Notes under the pieces: generated by a model
Seen by the model: the letters and a program-made list of their open reading frames with translations, nothing else
Told to the model about the DNA's origin: nothing
Databases searched by the model: none
Shown: piece by piece, positions 17,164 through 26,458 of the stretch
How positions within the stretch are numbered: position 1 is the first letter of the stretch
Layout of the letters: every line of letters starts with the position of its first letter
Source: an uncultured Bacilli bacterium
GTDB taxonomy: Bacteria > Bacillota_I > Bacilli_A > RF39 > UBA660
Reading direction: 5' to 3'
Assembly: GCA_934119965.1 (NCBI GenBank)
Contig: CAKOTA010000004.1
Span: 1 to 64,000 of the forward strand
Length of the DNA stretch: 64,000 nt
Made by a program: the position numbers and the translations under genes

Positions 17164-18564
17164 ATGAAGAAAAAAATAAATAAGTTATGGATAATTTTAC
17201 CAGTCGTTGTTATTGTTTTACTAGGAGGAACATATTTATATTTAAATAATTCAAAAAATATTTTTATTAAAATATTAAATAAAGGATATAAAAATATAGA
17301 AGATACACTAGATAATATAGATGTTTCTTATGATAAAACAACTAAATTAAATAGTGATTTATCTTTTGATTTTAATGTTAGTGATAAATATAAAGATGTA
17401 ATTGATCAAAATATTTTAGATGAAATTAATAAATTACAATTTTTTATAAATGCTACTCAAGATTATAAAAGTAAAGAATTCTCATTTGAATTAAACACTA
17501 AATATGATAAAAATGATTTATTTGATGTTGCAATGTATGGACAAAATAAAAGTTTTTATGTCGAACTTAAAAATTTATATGATAAATATATTGAAATTCC
17601 ATACGAAGAGTATGATTCATTATTTGAAAACTCTAATATGGAAATTAATAAAATTAAATATGTTTTAAAAACTATTAAAGATAATTTATTTAAAAATTTA
17701 AATCAAAAAGATTTTAAAAAATCAAAAGAAAAATTAAATATTCGAAAAAATAAAATTGAAGTAAATAAAATAGAATATGAATTCACTGAAGAAAAAACAA
17801 TTAAATTATTAATTAATACATTGAAAGATTTAGAAAAAGATAAAAAATTTATTAAATATATTTCTGAACTAGGAGAAGTTGATGAAAAAGAAATAGAGTC
17901 TAGTATTAATGAACTTATAAAAGAATTAGAAGCAGAAACTGAATTTGAAAATGAAACTTTTGTATCACTTTCTTTATACACAAAAGGGTTATTAAATGAT
18001 TATATTGGCTTTGAAATTAATTTTAATAATTTAGGAAAATTAAATATTTATAATTATAATGATGTTATTTATGGAAATTTATATATAACAGGAAAAAAAG
18101 TAGCTGAATTAACATCTAAAAAACAAAAAGAAAATGAATATGAAACAATTATTAACGTTCAAAATGAAGAAGAAAAAACGAATATTACAATTAATTCAAA
18201 AATAACAGAAAAACTAATTGATATTGATTATAATATAGTTAGTTCAGGAATAACTATTGATGGAAAATTAACAGAAAAAACTACCAAAAAAGATAGTATA
18301 AACACTAATAATTCAAAATTTAATATTAATATTAAGGATAATGATGAATTGATTGCTACATTTAATATTAATAACAATACAAATATTGAACAAACTGATG
18401 AACCATTTACAAATATTCTTTCAAAAGAAAGAATTAATTATGAAAATATTACCGAAAAGGATATGAATTCAATTTATGAAAATATAGGGAAAAATGAGAC
18501 ACTAGTAAATTTCATAAATAGAATGACTGAAATATTTGGCGAGCCTGAACCAATAGAAGATTAG
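17164..18564 (+). CDS. Membrane-anchored extracellular protein of unknown family
   Basis: 466 residues. One N-terminal TM/signal anchor (about residues 6-26), then a Lys/Asn/Asp/Glu-rich extracellular part with alternating beta-like stretches, reminiscent of large LolA-like or DUF6583-type Bacillota surface proteins (weak resemblance). ATG 17164 follows AGAGGAGTAAG; an upstream in-frame start near 17110 would lie inside the ncRNA terminator. Followed by its own terminator. Function unknown. Confidence 0.75.
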   Translation: MKKKINKLWIILPVVVIVLLGGTYLYLNNSKNIFIKILNKGYKNIEDTLDNIDVSYDKTTKLNSDLSFDFNVSDKYKDVIDQNILDEINKLQFFINATQDYKSKEFSFELNTKYDKNDLFDVAMYGQNKSFYVELKNLYDKYIEIPYEEYDSLFENSNMEINKIKYVLKTIKDNLFKNLNQKDFKKSKEKLNIRKNKIEVNKIEYEFTEEKTIKLLINTLKDLEKDKKFIKYISELGEVDEKEIESSINELIKELEAETEFENETFVSLSLYTKGLLNDYIGFEINFNNLGKLNIYNYNDVIYGNLYITGKKVAELTSKKQKENEYETIINVQNEEEKTNITINSKITEKLIDIDYNIVSSGITIDGKLTEKTTKKDSINTNNSKFNINIKDNDELIATFNINNNTNIEQTDEPFTNILSKERINYENITEKDMNSIYENIGKNETLVNFINRMTEIFGEPEPIED

Positions 18565-18581
18565 TTAACTAATCTTTTTTT
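18559..18581 (+). terminator. Terminator
   Basis: Perfect palindrome GATTAGTTAACTAATC overlapping the stop codon, followed by T7. Confidence 0.8.
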
Positions 18582-18637
18582 GATTAATAAGTATAAAAAA
18601 CACAATAAAAATGATATAATTATTATAGGTGAAATAA

Positions 18638-19219
18638 ATGAATAAAGATGAAAAGAAAAGTTTAAAAAAACAATTACAATCTAAAAAGAAAAAAGAATTA
18701 GTTAATTATAATTGGATTATTAAAATAACATTACTTACATTTGTAATATCATTATTATTTACAACTTTTTCTGAAATTGTAATTCCAAATGTTAATGTTG
18801 TCATTGGAATATTATTGTTAATAATTTTTATTTTATTAGGAATTATATTTGATATGATAGGTGTTTCTGTAACTGCTGCTGATATTGTTCCATTTAATTC
18901 AATGAATTCTAGAAAAATTAAAGGAGCTGATATAGCTGTAACATTTAAAAAGAATGCTGATAAAGTATCAAGTTTTTGTAATGATGTAGTAGGAGATATA
19001 TGTGGTATTGTATCAGGTAGTGCGGGAAGTATAATTGCTTTATCAATTGCTAACGCATTTAAATTTAATAAATTTTATGTAATGTTAATAGTTACAGCTT
19101 TAGTAGCTTCATTAACAATTGGAGGTAAAGCTTTAGGAAAAGGTTTTGCTATAAATAAAAGTAATACAATTTTATATAAATTTTCTAAATTTGTATCATA
19201 TTTTTATAAGAAAAAATGA
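18638..19219 (+). CDS. Polytopic membrane protein of unknown function
   Basis: 193 residues. A Lys-rich cytoplasmic N-terminus (about 25 residues), then about four hydrophobic helices: two near 30-70 and two in the C-terminal half (about 120-165). Between them lies a conserved-looking segment GVSVTAADIVPFNSMNSRKI that resembles the region following the TM helices of DUF21/CorC-type proteins; no CBS domains follow, so this is only a hint. Its stop codon overlaps the next start (ATGA). Confidence 0.7.
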   Translation: MNKDEKKSLKKQLQSKKKKELVNYNWIIKITLLTFVISLLFTTFSEIVIPNVNVVIGILLLIIFILLGIIFDMIGVSVTAADIVPFNSMNSRKIKGADIAVTFKKNADKVSSFCNDVVGDICGIVSGSAGSIIALSIANAFKFNKFYVMLIVTALVASLTIGGKALGKGFAINKSNTILYKFSKFVSYFYKKK

Positions 19220-19626
19220 GAGCAATTTATATAAGTATAAATCCAATTCATCTAAGAAGAATTGAAAACAAAACTAAAAATTATGAATTTAGATCTTTTA
19301 ATCCTAAAGAAAAAATAGATTTTCTATATGTTTATGAAACAGTTCCAACTTCCTCATTAAAATATATAATAAAAATTGGAGAAATTATTGAATTTCCAAA
19401 TAAAATAGACGAATTAGGAATTGGCAATAAAGAATTTAATGAAAAATTAACAAAATATAAATATGCCTATCAAATAAAACATTTTTATGAATTAGAAAAT
19501 CCCATTGTTTTAAAAGAATTAAGAGAAAAATATAAATTTACACCACCACAAGGATATGCATATGATACAAGATATGAAGAATTAACAAAATATATAATAA
19601 ATACTGATAAAAAAATAATATTTTAA
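19216..19626 (+). CDS. ASCH/PUA-like domain protein
   Basis: 136 residues. It begins RAIYISINPIHLRRIENKTKNYEFR, the 'P.....I..G.K..E.R' pattern of ASCH-like PUA folds, and has YAYQIKHFYELENPI as in longer ASCH proteins. Second ASCH-type gene in the window (compare 6024-6377), not a close paralogue. Predicted RNA/nucleotide binding. Translationally coupled to the upstream membrane protein by a 4-bp overlap. Confidence 0.65.
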   Translation: MRAIYISINPIHLRRIENKTKNYEFRSFNPKEKIDFLYVYETVPTSSLKYIIKIGEIIEFPNKIDELGIGNKEFNEKLTKYKYAYQIKHFYELENPIVLKELREKYKFTPPQGYAYDTRYEELTKYIINTDKKIIF

Positions 19627-19640
19627 AATATTATTTTTTT
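19611..19640 (+). terminator. Terminator
   Basis: Stem AAAAATAATATTTT/AAAATATTATTTTT spanning the stop codon, T run. Confidence 0.65.
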
Positions 19641-19687
19641 GTACACTTTTAGCCTATAAAAGCATAAATTAATGTAGAGGTGATTAT

Positions 19688-20227
19688 ATGTCTTCATTTA
19701 AAGAAATTGTAACTAAGGCTATTATCGGAAAAGGGAAAAAACATTTTAAAAATAGTTATTCAATAACTACTGAAAATGTTCCTACAACAGTATTAGGATG
19801 TTGGGTAATAAATCATAAATTTAAGGGTTATAAATCCGGTGATAAAATAGGTGTTGACGGTTCTTACGATGTAAACATTTGGTATTCTTATGATAACGAT
19901 TCTAAAACAATGGTCGTAAATAAAAAAGTAACATATAATGATTTATTTAATGTAAAAGTTAAAGAAAATGCTGACTTAACAAGTGATACCGATATAATAG
20001 TCAGAACATTAAAACAACCTAATTGTGTTAAAGTAGATATAGATAATGGAAATATTAACTTTGAAATTGAAAAAGAACTAGGAGTAGAAATAATAGGAGA
20101 AACAAAAGTAAAAATAAGTATTGAAGAAGATGAAGAACCATGGGATGATATTGAAGATGAAGTAACAGAAGAAACATTAAATGAAATAGATGAAAATGTT
20201 AAAGAAGATTATATAGAAAACACGTAA
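19688..20227 (+). CDS. cotE: Outer spore coat morphogenetic protein CotE
   Basis: 179 residues, the usual CotE length (181 in B. subtilis). Recognisable throughout: EIVTKAIIGKGKK at the N-terminus, VLGCWVINHKF, YDVNIWYSY, VKQPNC-like LKQPNCVKVDI, EIIGETKVKISI and a strongly acidic C-terminal tail (EEDEEPWDDIEDE). CotE directs assembly of the outer coat around the forespore. Its presence implies the organism sporulates or descends recently from a sporulator. In Bacillus cotE lies between miaB and mutSL; here miaB and mutL occur 7-11 kb downstream in the same order. RBS GAGGTGAT. Confidence 0.9.
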   Translation: MSSFKEIVTKAIIGKGKKHFKNSYSITTENVPTTVLGCWVINHKFKGYKSGDKIGVDGSYDVNIWYSYDNDSKTMVVNKKVTYNDLFNVKVKENADLTSDTDIIVRTLKQPNCVKVDIDNGNINFEIEKELGVEIIGETKVKISIEEDEEPWDDIEDEVTEETLNEIDENVKEDYIENT

Positions 20228-20238
20228 GTGTTTTTTTT
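20217..20238 (+). terminator. cotE terminator
   Basis: Stem AAAACAC/GTGTTTT, tetraloop GTAA, then T run. Confidence 0.8.
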
Positions 20239-20256
20239 GGTGTTAATAAAAAAAGG

Positions 20257-20285
20257 TTGACACTAATATAATATTATGATATCAT
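20257..20285 (+). promoter_or_regulatory. rpsP promoter
   Basis: TTGACA (20257-20262), 17-bp spacer, TATCAT (20280-20285). An alternative TATAAT lies too close to the -35. Confidence 0.6.
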
Positions 20286-20310
20286 TGATATAGTGAATGG
20301 AGGGAAAACT

Positions 20311-20595
20311 ATGGCAGTTAAATTAAGACTTAAAAGAATGGGTGCTAAAAAAAGACCATTTTATCGTATAGTAGCAGCTGACTCTAGAGTAAAAAGAGAT
20401 GGAAAAGATATCGAATTAGTAGGTACTTATAATCCAATAATGGAACCAGCTGAAATAAAAATCAATGAAGAAATCGCACTTAAATGGTTAAATAATGGAG
20501 CTATCCCAACTGATACAGTTAGAGATTTATTAAGTAAACAAGGAATTATGAAAAAATTCCATGAATCAAAAATGACTAAAAAAGAAGGTAAATAA
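20311..20595 (+). CDS. rpsP: 30S ribosomal protein S16
   Basis: 94 residues. Typical start AVKLRLKRMGAKKRPFYRIVAADSR and the ELVGTYNP segment. ATG 20311 is preceded by GGAGGG; an in-frame GTG at 20293 lies upstream of that RBS. Paired with khpA (2-bp gap) as in most Bacillota; rimM and trmD do not follow here. Confidence 0.97.
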   Translation: MAVKLRLKRMGAKKRPFYRIVAADSRVKRDGKDIELVGTYNPIMEPAEIKINEEIALKWLNNGAIPTDTVRDLLSKQGIMKKFHESKMTKKEGK

Positions 20596-20597
20596 TT

Positions 20598-20840
20598 ATG
20601 AATTTAGTTGAACTTACCGAATATTTAGTCAAAAACATTGTAAAAGATCCTGAATCAGTTACAGTTAAATCATTTGAAGATGATGATTTCATTACTATTG
20701 AAGTATTAGTGAATAGTGATGAAATGGGAACTTTAATTGGAAAAAATGGTATGAATGCAAGTGCTATCAGAACTATTGTTCAAGCAGCTTCATATAATAA
20801 AGGTGAAAAAAAAGTTAAAATTAATATTGATTCTATATAA
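20598..20840 (+). CDS. khpA: KH-domain RNA-binding protein KhpA
   Basis: 80 residues, a single KH domain with the GxxG loop in LIGKNGMNASAIR. KhpA (YlqC) partners with KhpB and binds small RNAs and mRNAs; in streptococci it influences cell elongation. Conserved position directly after rpsP supports the call. Ends in a terminator that overlaps its stop. Confidence 0.93.
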   Translation: MNLVELTEYLVKNIVKDPESVTVKSFEDDDFITIEVLVNSDEMGTLIGKNGMNASAIRTIVQAASYNKGEKKVKINIDSI

Positions 20841-20858
20841 AATCAATATTTTTTTTTG
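20823..20858 (+). terminator. rpsP-khpA terminator
   Basis: Stem AATATTGATT/AATCAATATT with the stop codon in the loop, then T run. Confidence 0.8.
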
Positions 20859-20942
20859 AATTAAATTTTGTAAAAATCAGTAAAATTAACTAATTTAATT
20901 CAAAAATTATTAAAATAATGTTATAATAATAATGGTGAATTT

Positions 20943-21674
20943 ATGAAAAAGATAAAAGACACAGATATCAACTACATAAGATATGGAAATAAAAAAGGAA
21001 AGACTTTAGTATTGCTACACGGTTGGGGTCAAAATATTGAAATGATGAAACCAATAGGTGATGCATTTAGTGAAACAAACGATATCATAATATTTGATTT
21101 ACCAGGACATGGTGGGAGTAGTGAGCCTCCATTCGATTGGCAAGTAATAGATTTTGTTAATTGTATAAAAGAATGTTTAAAAGAATTAAAAATAGAAAAA
21201 CCAATACTAATTGGACATTCATTTGGGGGAAAAATAAGTTTACTTTATGCAAGTATGTATGAAGTTGAAAAACTTATTTTATTCGGAAGCCCATTTAAAA
21301 AAGAAATAAAAAAAATAAGTACAAAAACGAAAATATTAAAAAAATTAAAAAAAGTTCCAGGATTAAATAAATTTGAAGAATTTGCTAAAAAACATATTGG
21401 TTCAACAGATTATAAAAATGCTTCTCCAATAATGAGAAAAATATTAGTAAATACAGTAAATTTAGATATAACTGAAGAAGTAAAAAAAATAAAATGTCCA
21501 ACAATTATAATTTGGGGAACATTAGATGAAGCAGTACCTTTAGAAGATGCATACGAATTAGAAACTTTAATAAAAGATGCAGCTGTAATAGAATATGAAA
21601 ATTGTACACACTATGCATACTTAGAAAGATTAGGACAAACAATAAATATAATAAATAATTTTATTAAGGAGTGA
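20943..21674 (+). CDS. Alpha/beta hydrolase
   Basis: 243 residues, cytoplasmic. LLHGWGQ (oxyanion region), nucleophile elbow IGHSFGGK, GTLDEAVP (acid) and CTHYAYLE (His) give a complete catalytic triad. Substrate unknown. It is the first gene of a run with murF, ddl and femX: its stop overlaps the murF ribosome binding site, so a role linked to the envelope is likely by context. TATAAT lies about 20 bp before the ATG. Confidence 0.88.
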   Translation: MKKIKDTDINYIRYGNKKGKTLVLLHGWGQNIEMMKPIGDAFSETNDIIIFDLPGHGGSSEPPFDWQVIDFVNCIKECLKELKIEKPILIGHSFGGKISLLYASMYEVEKLILFGSPFKKEIKKISTKTKILKKLKKVPGLNKFEEFAKKHIGSTDYKNASPIMRKILVNTVNLDITEEVKKIKCPTIIIWGTLDEAVPLEDAYELETLIKDAAVIEYENCTHYAYLERLGQTINIINNFIKE

Positions 21675-21679
21675 AAAAT

Positions 21680-23269
21680 ATGTTAATGAAGTTTATAGTA
21701 ACATTACTTCCTATATTGATATATACATATATTAAAACAAGAAAATCATTTCAAATGTTACAACAAAATTGGTATAATGATGGATCAAGATATATAAAAT
21801 GGATTAATAAAAATTTAAAAAAAGTTTTTTGTAATCTAGATGTATTATTCATTTTTGTAATACCATTTATATTTATTAAAAGTGACATATTATTAATGGT
21901 ATTAGTAATAATTTTTTATACATTTTTGTCTTTATATAATTTACACAATCAAACTACATCAAAATTAGAATTAAAAGTAACGAAAAGAGTAAAAAGACTA
22001 TTTGTAACAGAATTAATATTATATTTAATACCAAACATAATATTTTCTTTAACATTTAAGGAAAATAATTTAGGAATATATTATTTAGTAATAGGATTAA
22101 TGGTTTATTTGAATTATTATGTAACATTTGTAGCGAATTTAATAAATAAACCAATTGAGAAGTTTTTAGCAAGTCGTTTTAAGAAAAAAGCTATTAAAAA
22201 ATTAAAAGAATTACCTTCATTAGAAGTTGTAGGAATTACAGGATCTTATGGAAAAACAAGTAGTAAAAATATCTTAAATGACATATTAAGCATTAAATAT
22301 AATTCATTACCAACTCCAAAAAACTTTAATACACCAGTTGGATTAATAATAACAATAAATAATTATTTGGATAAATTCAATGATATATTTATAGCTGAAA
22401 TGGGAGCATTTAAAAGGGGCGAAATAAAAGAACTATGTGATTTAGTTAAACCTAAATATGGGATATTGACTAAAATTGGGGTGGCACATCTAGAAAGCTT
22501 TGGCTCTCAAGAAAATATTCAAAAAGGGAAATTTGAATTAATTGAATCATTACCAAGTGATGGAATAGCTGTATTAAATGGTGATGATAAATTACAAGTT
22601 AATTATAAATTAAAAAACAAAGTAAAAACTGTTTGGATTGGAATTGAAAATGAAAATGTTGATGTTAGAGCAACAAATATAAAATTAAATAGTGACGGAA
22701 CAACATTTGATTGTATATTTAAAGGTGATAAAAAGAAATATAAATTTGAAACAAAACTATTAGGGAAAGCAAATATCTATAATATACTTGCGGGAATTGC
22801 TTTAGGAAAAGAACTTGGAATAACTATAAAACAACTACAAATGGGAGTAAAAAAAGTAAAACCAGTAGAACATAGACTAGAACTTAAAAAAATGGGTATA
22901 ATTAATATAATAGATGATGCATATAATGCAAATCCTGATGGAACAAAAATGGCTTTAGATGTACTAGAAAATATGCCTGGTAAAAGAATAGTAATCTCTT
23001 CAGGAATGATTGAACTTGGAAATAAATCATATGAACTTAATAAAGAATTAGGAACTTATATGAGCAAAAAAACAGATATAGCTATACTACTAGGAAAAGA
23101 ACAAACAAAACCAATATATGAAGGATTAATTGAAAAAAAATTCAAAAAAAATAATATTTATGTATTAAATAATATAAATGAAGCCTTTGAATTAGTTAAT
23201 AAATTAGTAGATAAAGAAACATATGTATTAGTTCAAAGCGATTTACCTGATATATTTGATGAGAAGTAG
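21680..23269 (+). CDS. murF: UDP-MurNAc-tripeptide:D-Ala-D-Ala ligase with N-terminal membrane domain
   Basis: 529 residues, about 80 longer than ordinary MurF. Residues 1-160 contain about four hydrophobic helices. The Mur ligase core follows: P-loop GITGSYGKTSS near 185, NFNTPVGL, AEMGAFKRGEI, VEHRLELKK, and DDAYNANPDG, the last two typical of MurF. It adds D-Ala-D-Ala to complete the pentapeptide precursor. ATG 21680 has AGGAGTG upstream. The next gene, ddl, makes its D-Ala-D-Ala substrate. Membrane tethering would place the last cytoplasmic step near MraY (inference). Confidence 0.9.
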   Translation: MLMKFIVTLLPILIYTYIKTRKSFQMLQQNWYNDGSRYIKWINKNLKKVFCNLDVLFIFVIPFIFIKSDILLMVLVIIFYTFLSLYNLHNQTTSKLELKVTKRVKRLFVTELILYLIPNIIFSLTFKENNLGIYYLVIGLMVYLNYYVTFVANLINKPIEKFLASRFKKKAIKKLKELPSLEVVGITGSYGKTSSKNILNDILSIKYNSLPTPKNFNTPVGLIITINNYLDKFNDIFIAEMGAFKRGEIKELCDLVKPKYGILTKIGVAHLESFGSQENIQKGKFELIESLPSDGIAVLNGDDKLQVNYKLKNKVKTVWIGIENENVDVRATNIKLNSDGTTFDCIFKGDKKKYKFETKLLGKANIYNILAGIALGKELGITIKQLQMGVKKVKPVEHRLELKKMGIINIIDDAYNANPDGTKMALDVLENMPGKRIVISSGMIELGNKSYELNKELGTYMSKKTDIAILLGKEQTKPIYEGLIEKKFKKNNIYVLNNINEAFELVNKLVDKETYVLVQSDLPDIFDEK

Positions 23270-23282
23270 AAAGAGTGATAGT

Positions 23283-24467
23283 ATGAAAATAAAATTAGGA
23301 GTAATATTTGGTGGCGAATCAGTAGAACACGAAGTAAGTATTATAACTGCTGTTCAAGCTATGAATAATATTGATAAAGATAAATACGATATAATACCAA
23401 TATACATTAGTAAAGATAGAATTTGGTATACTGGTAAAATGTTAATGGAAATAGATGTATATAAAGACTTTAATGAATTAAAAAAATATGCTAAACAAGT
23501 TACTTTAGCCAAAACAAAAAGAGGATTTTGTTTATTAAAAACAAATGGATTATTCAATAAAGTAGTAGATGAACTAGATATCGTATTTCCAATTGTCCAC
23601 GGAAAAGGAGTTGAAGATGGTTCTCTAGCTGGATTCTTAGAAACAGTTGGAATTCCATATGTAGGTCCTTCTATGTTAGGAGCAAGTTTAGGACAAGATA
23701 AAGTTGTAATGAAACAAGTAATGGAAGCAAATAATATACCTGTACCAGCTTATACTTGGTTTTATGATAATGAATATTTAGATGATTCTAAAAAAATACT
23801 AAAAAATATTAAAGAAATTGGTTATCCAGTAATAGTAAAACCAGCCAATTTAGGTAGCAGTGTTGGTATAACAGTTTCCAAAACTGAAAAAGATGTTGTA
23901 AAAGCTATAGATGAAGCAATTAAATACGATAATAAAATAGTAGTTGAAAAAATAATCGAAAACCTAATTGAAGTTAATTGCAGTGTAATGGGTAATAATG
24001 AATATCAAGATACAAGTGTTATTGATGAAGTTATTACTAAAAACGAATTTTTAACATTTAGTGATAAATATCTAGGAAATGGTAAAAAAGGAAAATTAAA
24101 AACTTCTAGTAAGGGTATGGTAGCAACAGATAGAATAATTCCTGCTAGAATTAATAAAAAACTAGAAGAAGAAGTAATTAAATATTCTAAAGAAACATTT
24201 AGAGCTTTAAACTTAAAAGGAATTGCTAGAATTGACTTTTTAATTGATAAAAAGAATGAAAAAGTATATGTAAATGAACCAAACACAATTCCAGGTTCTT
24301 TAGCATTCTATCTATGGAAAGCAAAAGGAATTGAATACAAAAAATTGTTAGATGATGTTATTAAATTAACCATTAAAGAATATAAAGAAAACTCTAAAAA
24401 AACTACTTCATTTGAATCTAATATATTAAGTGGTTATAATGGTGGTTTAAAAGGATTAAAGAAATAA
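23283..24467 (+). CDS. ddl: D-alanine--D-alanine ligase
   Basis: 394 residues, ATP-grasp enzyme. Motifs: GVIFGGESVEHEVSI at the N-terminus, FPIVHGKGVEDGSLAGFLE, PVIVKPANLGSSVGI (ATP/Mg binding), and VNEPNTIPGSLAFYLW near the C-terminus. Makes the D-Ala-D-Ala used by the adjacent MurF. The start at 23283 matches the family N-terminus; the longer in-frame extension overlaps murF and is not family-like. Confidence 0.96.
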   Translation: MKIKLGVIFGGESVEHEVSIITAVQAMNNIDKDKYDIIPIYISKDRIWYTGKMLMEIDVYKDFNELKKYAKQVTLAKTKRGFCLLKTNGLFNKVVDELDIVFPIVHGKGVEDGSLAGFLETVGIPYVGPSMLGASLGQDKVVMKQVMEANNIPVPAYTWFYDNEYLDDSKKILKNIKEIGYPVIVKPANLGSSVGITVSKTEKDVVKAIDEAIKYDNKIVVEKIIENLIEVNCSVMGNNEYQDTSVIDEVITKNEFLTFSDKYLGNGKKGKLKTSSKGMVATDRIIPARINKKLEEEVIKYSKETFRALNLKGIARIDFLIDKKNEKVYVNEPNTIPGSLAFYLWKAKGIEYKKLLDDVIKLTIKEYKENSKKTTSFESNILSGYNGGLKGLKK

Positions 24468-24487
24468 GTTTTACTTATTCTTTTTAA
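24463..24487 (+). terminator. Weak terminator or attenuator after ddl
   Basis: Short stem AATAAG/CTTATT, loop TTTTA, then CTTTTT. Could permit readthrough into femX. Confidence 0.5.
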
Positions 24488-24498
24488 TAGGTGATAAT

Positions 24499-25773
24499 AT
24501 GAAATTTATTGATAATATAGAATTAACTGAATATGAAGAATTTGTAGAAAAAAATGAATATAAATCTCATTTTCTACAATCATCAATGTGGGGAGAATTT
24601 TCTTCAATCGATAAAGGATTAATTCCTCATTATGTAGGCTTAAAAGAAAATGAAAAATTAGTATGTGCGACACTACTATTAGAAAAAAAATTAGTATTTG
24701 GTTATTCCTACTTTTATGCACCGAGAGGATATGTAATAAATTTTGAAGACTTCAATTTATTAAAAACATTCACAAATGAATTAAAAAAATATGTAAAAAA
24801 GCATAAAGGCATATTTATTAAAATTGACCCTGATGTAATTATAAAAAAATATAATTATAAAGATGAAGAAATAGAAGTAAAAACTAATGCATATGATAAT
24901 TTAAAAAAATTAGGTTATAAACATTTAGGTTTTACTAAAAGATTTGAAACAACACAACCAAGATTTTCTTTTAGAATTGATTTCAATCAACCATTCGAAC
25001 AAGTTGAAGAACATTTTTCTAAAACAACTAAACAACGAATAAAAAAAGCTAATGATTTAGATGTATCGGTTACTTTATCAGATGATATAGAGGCATTTTA
25101 TAATTTGATGAATATAACTGAAAACAGAAAAGGCTTTGTAACTCATAATAAAAAATATTATCAAGATTTATATAATATATTTAGTAAGAAAAACAAATGT
25201 AATATTTTTTTAGGTAGTGTTGATATTGATAAGATTATTTCTAAAAATAAAGATATTATTTTAGAAATAGAAAATGAAATGAAGGAAATAAAAAAACTTG
25301 ATAATTTAAGTAAGAGTATGAAAACTAAATTAAATGAATTAGAAAAAAGAAAAGAAAAACTATTGAATGATAATATTAAATATCAAGAAGAAAAAGAACA
25401 ATATGGAAATAATATAATATTGAGTGCTCATTTTATTGTTGAATATGGAAACAAGGCTTGGGTACTATATGCCGGAAATCACGATATTTTATCTTATACA
25501 TATGCCAATTATAAGACATATTTTGAACATATTAAATATTATTACGATAAAGGAATAAAAATATATGACCAATTTGGAACAGTTGGTAAATTAGAAGAAA
25601 ATGATCCTTTATTAGGACTACATGAGTTTAAGAAAAAATTTGGTGGTGATTATGTTGAATTTGTTGGTGAGTTCGATTTAATTACCAATAAATTGATGTA
25701 TTTCTTATTTAAAAAACTAGTTCCATTTTACAGAAATAGAAAATTTAAACAAAATATCAAAAAAAATTCGTAA
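24499..25773 (+). CDS. FemABX-family peptidoglycan bridge aminoacyltransferase
   Basis: 424 residues. GNAT-like double domain typical of FemX/MurM: SSMWGEFSS near the N-terminus, SFRIDFNQPFEQVEEHFSKTTKQRIKKA, a coiled-coil antenna about residues 253-303 (Glu/Lys/Leu heptads), and YAGNHDILSYTYANYK with KIYDQFGTVG near the C-terminus. Uses aminoacyl-tRNA to add cross-bridge residues to the stem peptide, so the wall here should have interpeptide bridges. Fits the murF-ddl neighbourhood. Confidence 0.92.
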   Translation: MKFIDNIELTEYEEFVEKNEYKSHFLQSSMWGEFSSIDKGLIPHYVGLKENEKLVCATLLLEKKLVFGYSYFYAPRGYVINFEDFNLLKTFTNELKKYVKKHKGIFIKIDPDVIIKKYNYKDEEIEVKTNAYDNLKKLGYKHLGFTKRFETTQPRFSFRIDFNQPFEQVEEHFSKTTKQRIKKANDLDVSVTLSDDIEAFYNLMNITENRKGFVTHNKKYYQDLYNIFSKKNKCNIFLGSVDIDKIISKNKDIILEIENEMKEIKKLDNLSKSMKTKLNELEKRKEKLLNDNIKYQEEKEQYGNNIILSAHFIVEYGNKAWVLYAGNHDILSYTYANYKTYFEHIKYYYDKGIKIYDQFGTVGKLEENDPLLGLHEFKKKFGGDYVEFVGEFDLITNKLMYFLFKKLVPFYRNRKFKQNIKKNS

Positions 25774-25820
25774 AAAAATGTATTTTTTTGAAAAATATGT
25801 TATAATGATATTGTTGTTTT

Positions 25821-25896
25821 GTCTCGTTAGCTCAGTTGGTAGAGCAACAGACTCTTAATCTGTGGGTCTAGGGTTCGAGCCCCTAACGGGACACCA
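25821..25896 (+). tRNA. tRNA-Lys (anticodon CTT)
   Basis: Cloverleaf: acceptor GTCTCGT/ACGGGAC, D-arm GCTC-AGTTGGTA-GAGC, anticodon arm ACAGA-CTCTTAA-TCTGT with anticodon CTT, T-arm TAGGG-TTCGAGC-CCCTA, discriminator A and encoded CCA (25894-25896). TATAAT lies about 15 bp upstream. Confidence 0.97.
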
Positions 25897-25912
25897 ATAA
25901 GAATTTTAGAGC

Positions 25913-25937
25913 AACTTGAAATATAGTTGTTTTTATA
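25913..25937 (+). terminator. tRNA-Lys terminator
   Basis: Stem CAACT/AGTTG with an AT loop, then T5. Weak but well placed. Confidence 0.5.
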
Positions 25938-25948
25938 TTTAAAATAAA

Positions 25949-25978
25949 TTGACATTTCTATAACATATATGTTATCAT
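25949..25978 (+). promoter_or_regulatory. Promoter with embedded 16-bp palindromic operator
   Basis: TTGACA (25949-25954) and TATCAT (25973-25978). Between and overlapping the -10 lies the perfect 16-bp palindrome ATAACATATATGTTAT (25960-25975). This is where an autoregulating XRE antitoxin, such as the one encoded by the third gene, would bind (inference). Confidence 0.75.
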
Positions 25979-25996
25979 TGCTATGAGGTGATGGTC

Positions 25997-26458
25997 ATGT
26001 CAAAATTTATTGATGAAGTTATTAAAAATGATGACTTACTAATTTATAATGATGTATATAAGAATTTAGAGCCAGACGAAGTTGGATTTTATATTGGTGA
26101 AAAGTTAAATGTATATGGATCATATAAAATTGGGGATATTGTATATGTTAGTAAATACAAAAATAAAAATGTAAATAAACATTTATTTGTTATAGTTGAT
26201 GAAGAAAATAGAGGAATAGATATGGATTATTTTTGTATGTTAATTTCATCAAAATTGGATAAGTTAAAATATGAAAGTAATGTATTATTAAAAAAAGATA
26301 ATATGAATAATTTGAATAAAGATAGTATTGTTAAAACTGATAAAACTTATTTAATAGAACATAATGATATTGATTTTTCTATCGGTAAAATTGATGAAAG
26401 CTTAATCGATGAATTTAAACGAATTTATTTAAAAAGCAAAAAAGGAGTTGTAGCATAA
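25997..26458 (+). CDS. PemK/MazF-like toxin candidate, copy 1
   Basis: 153 residues. The core resembles PemK/MazF folds: YKIGDIVYVSKYKN, a KHLFVIVDEE strand, a basic/hydrophobic middle, then KDSIVKTDKTYLI and SIGKIDESLIDEF, the usual 'kdS.v..d.l.....iGkl....' ending. N-terminal extension of about 45 residues (EPDEVGFYIGEKLNVYG) is not part of that family. ATG 25997 is favoured by AGGTGAT upstream. Toxicity and RNase activity are inferred; the match is by pattern and moderate. Confidence 0.6.
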   Translation: MSKFIDEVIKNDDLLIYNDVYKNLEPDEVGFYIGEKLNVYGSYKIGDIVYVSKYKNKNVNKHLFVIVDEENRGIDMDYFCMLISSKLDKLKYESNVLLKKDNMNNLNKDSIVKTDKTYLIEHNDIDFSIGKIDESLIDEFKRIYLKSKKGVVA

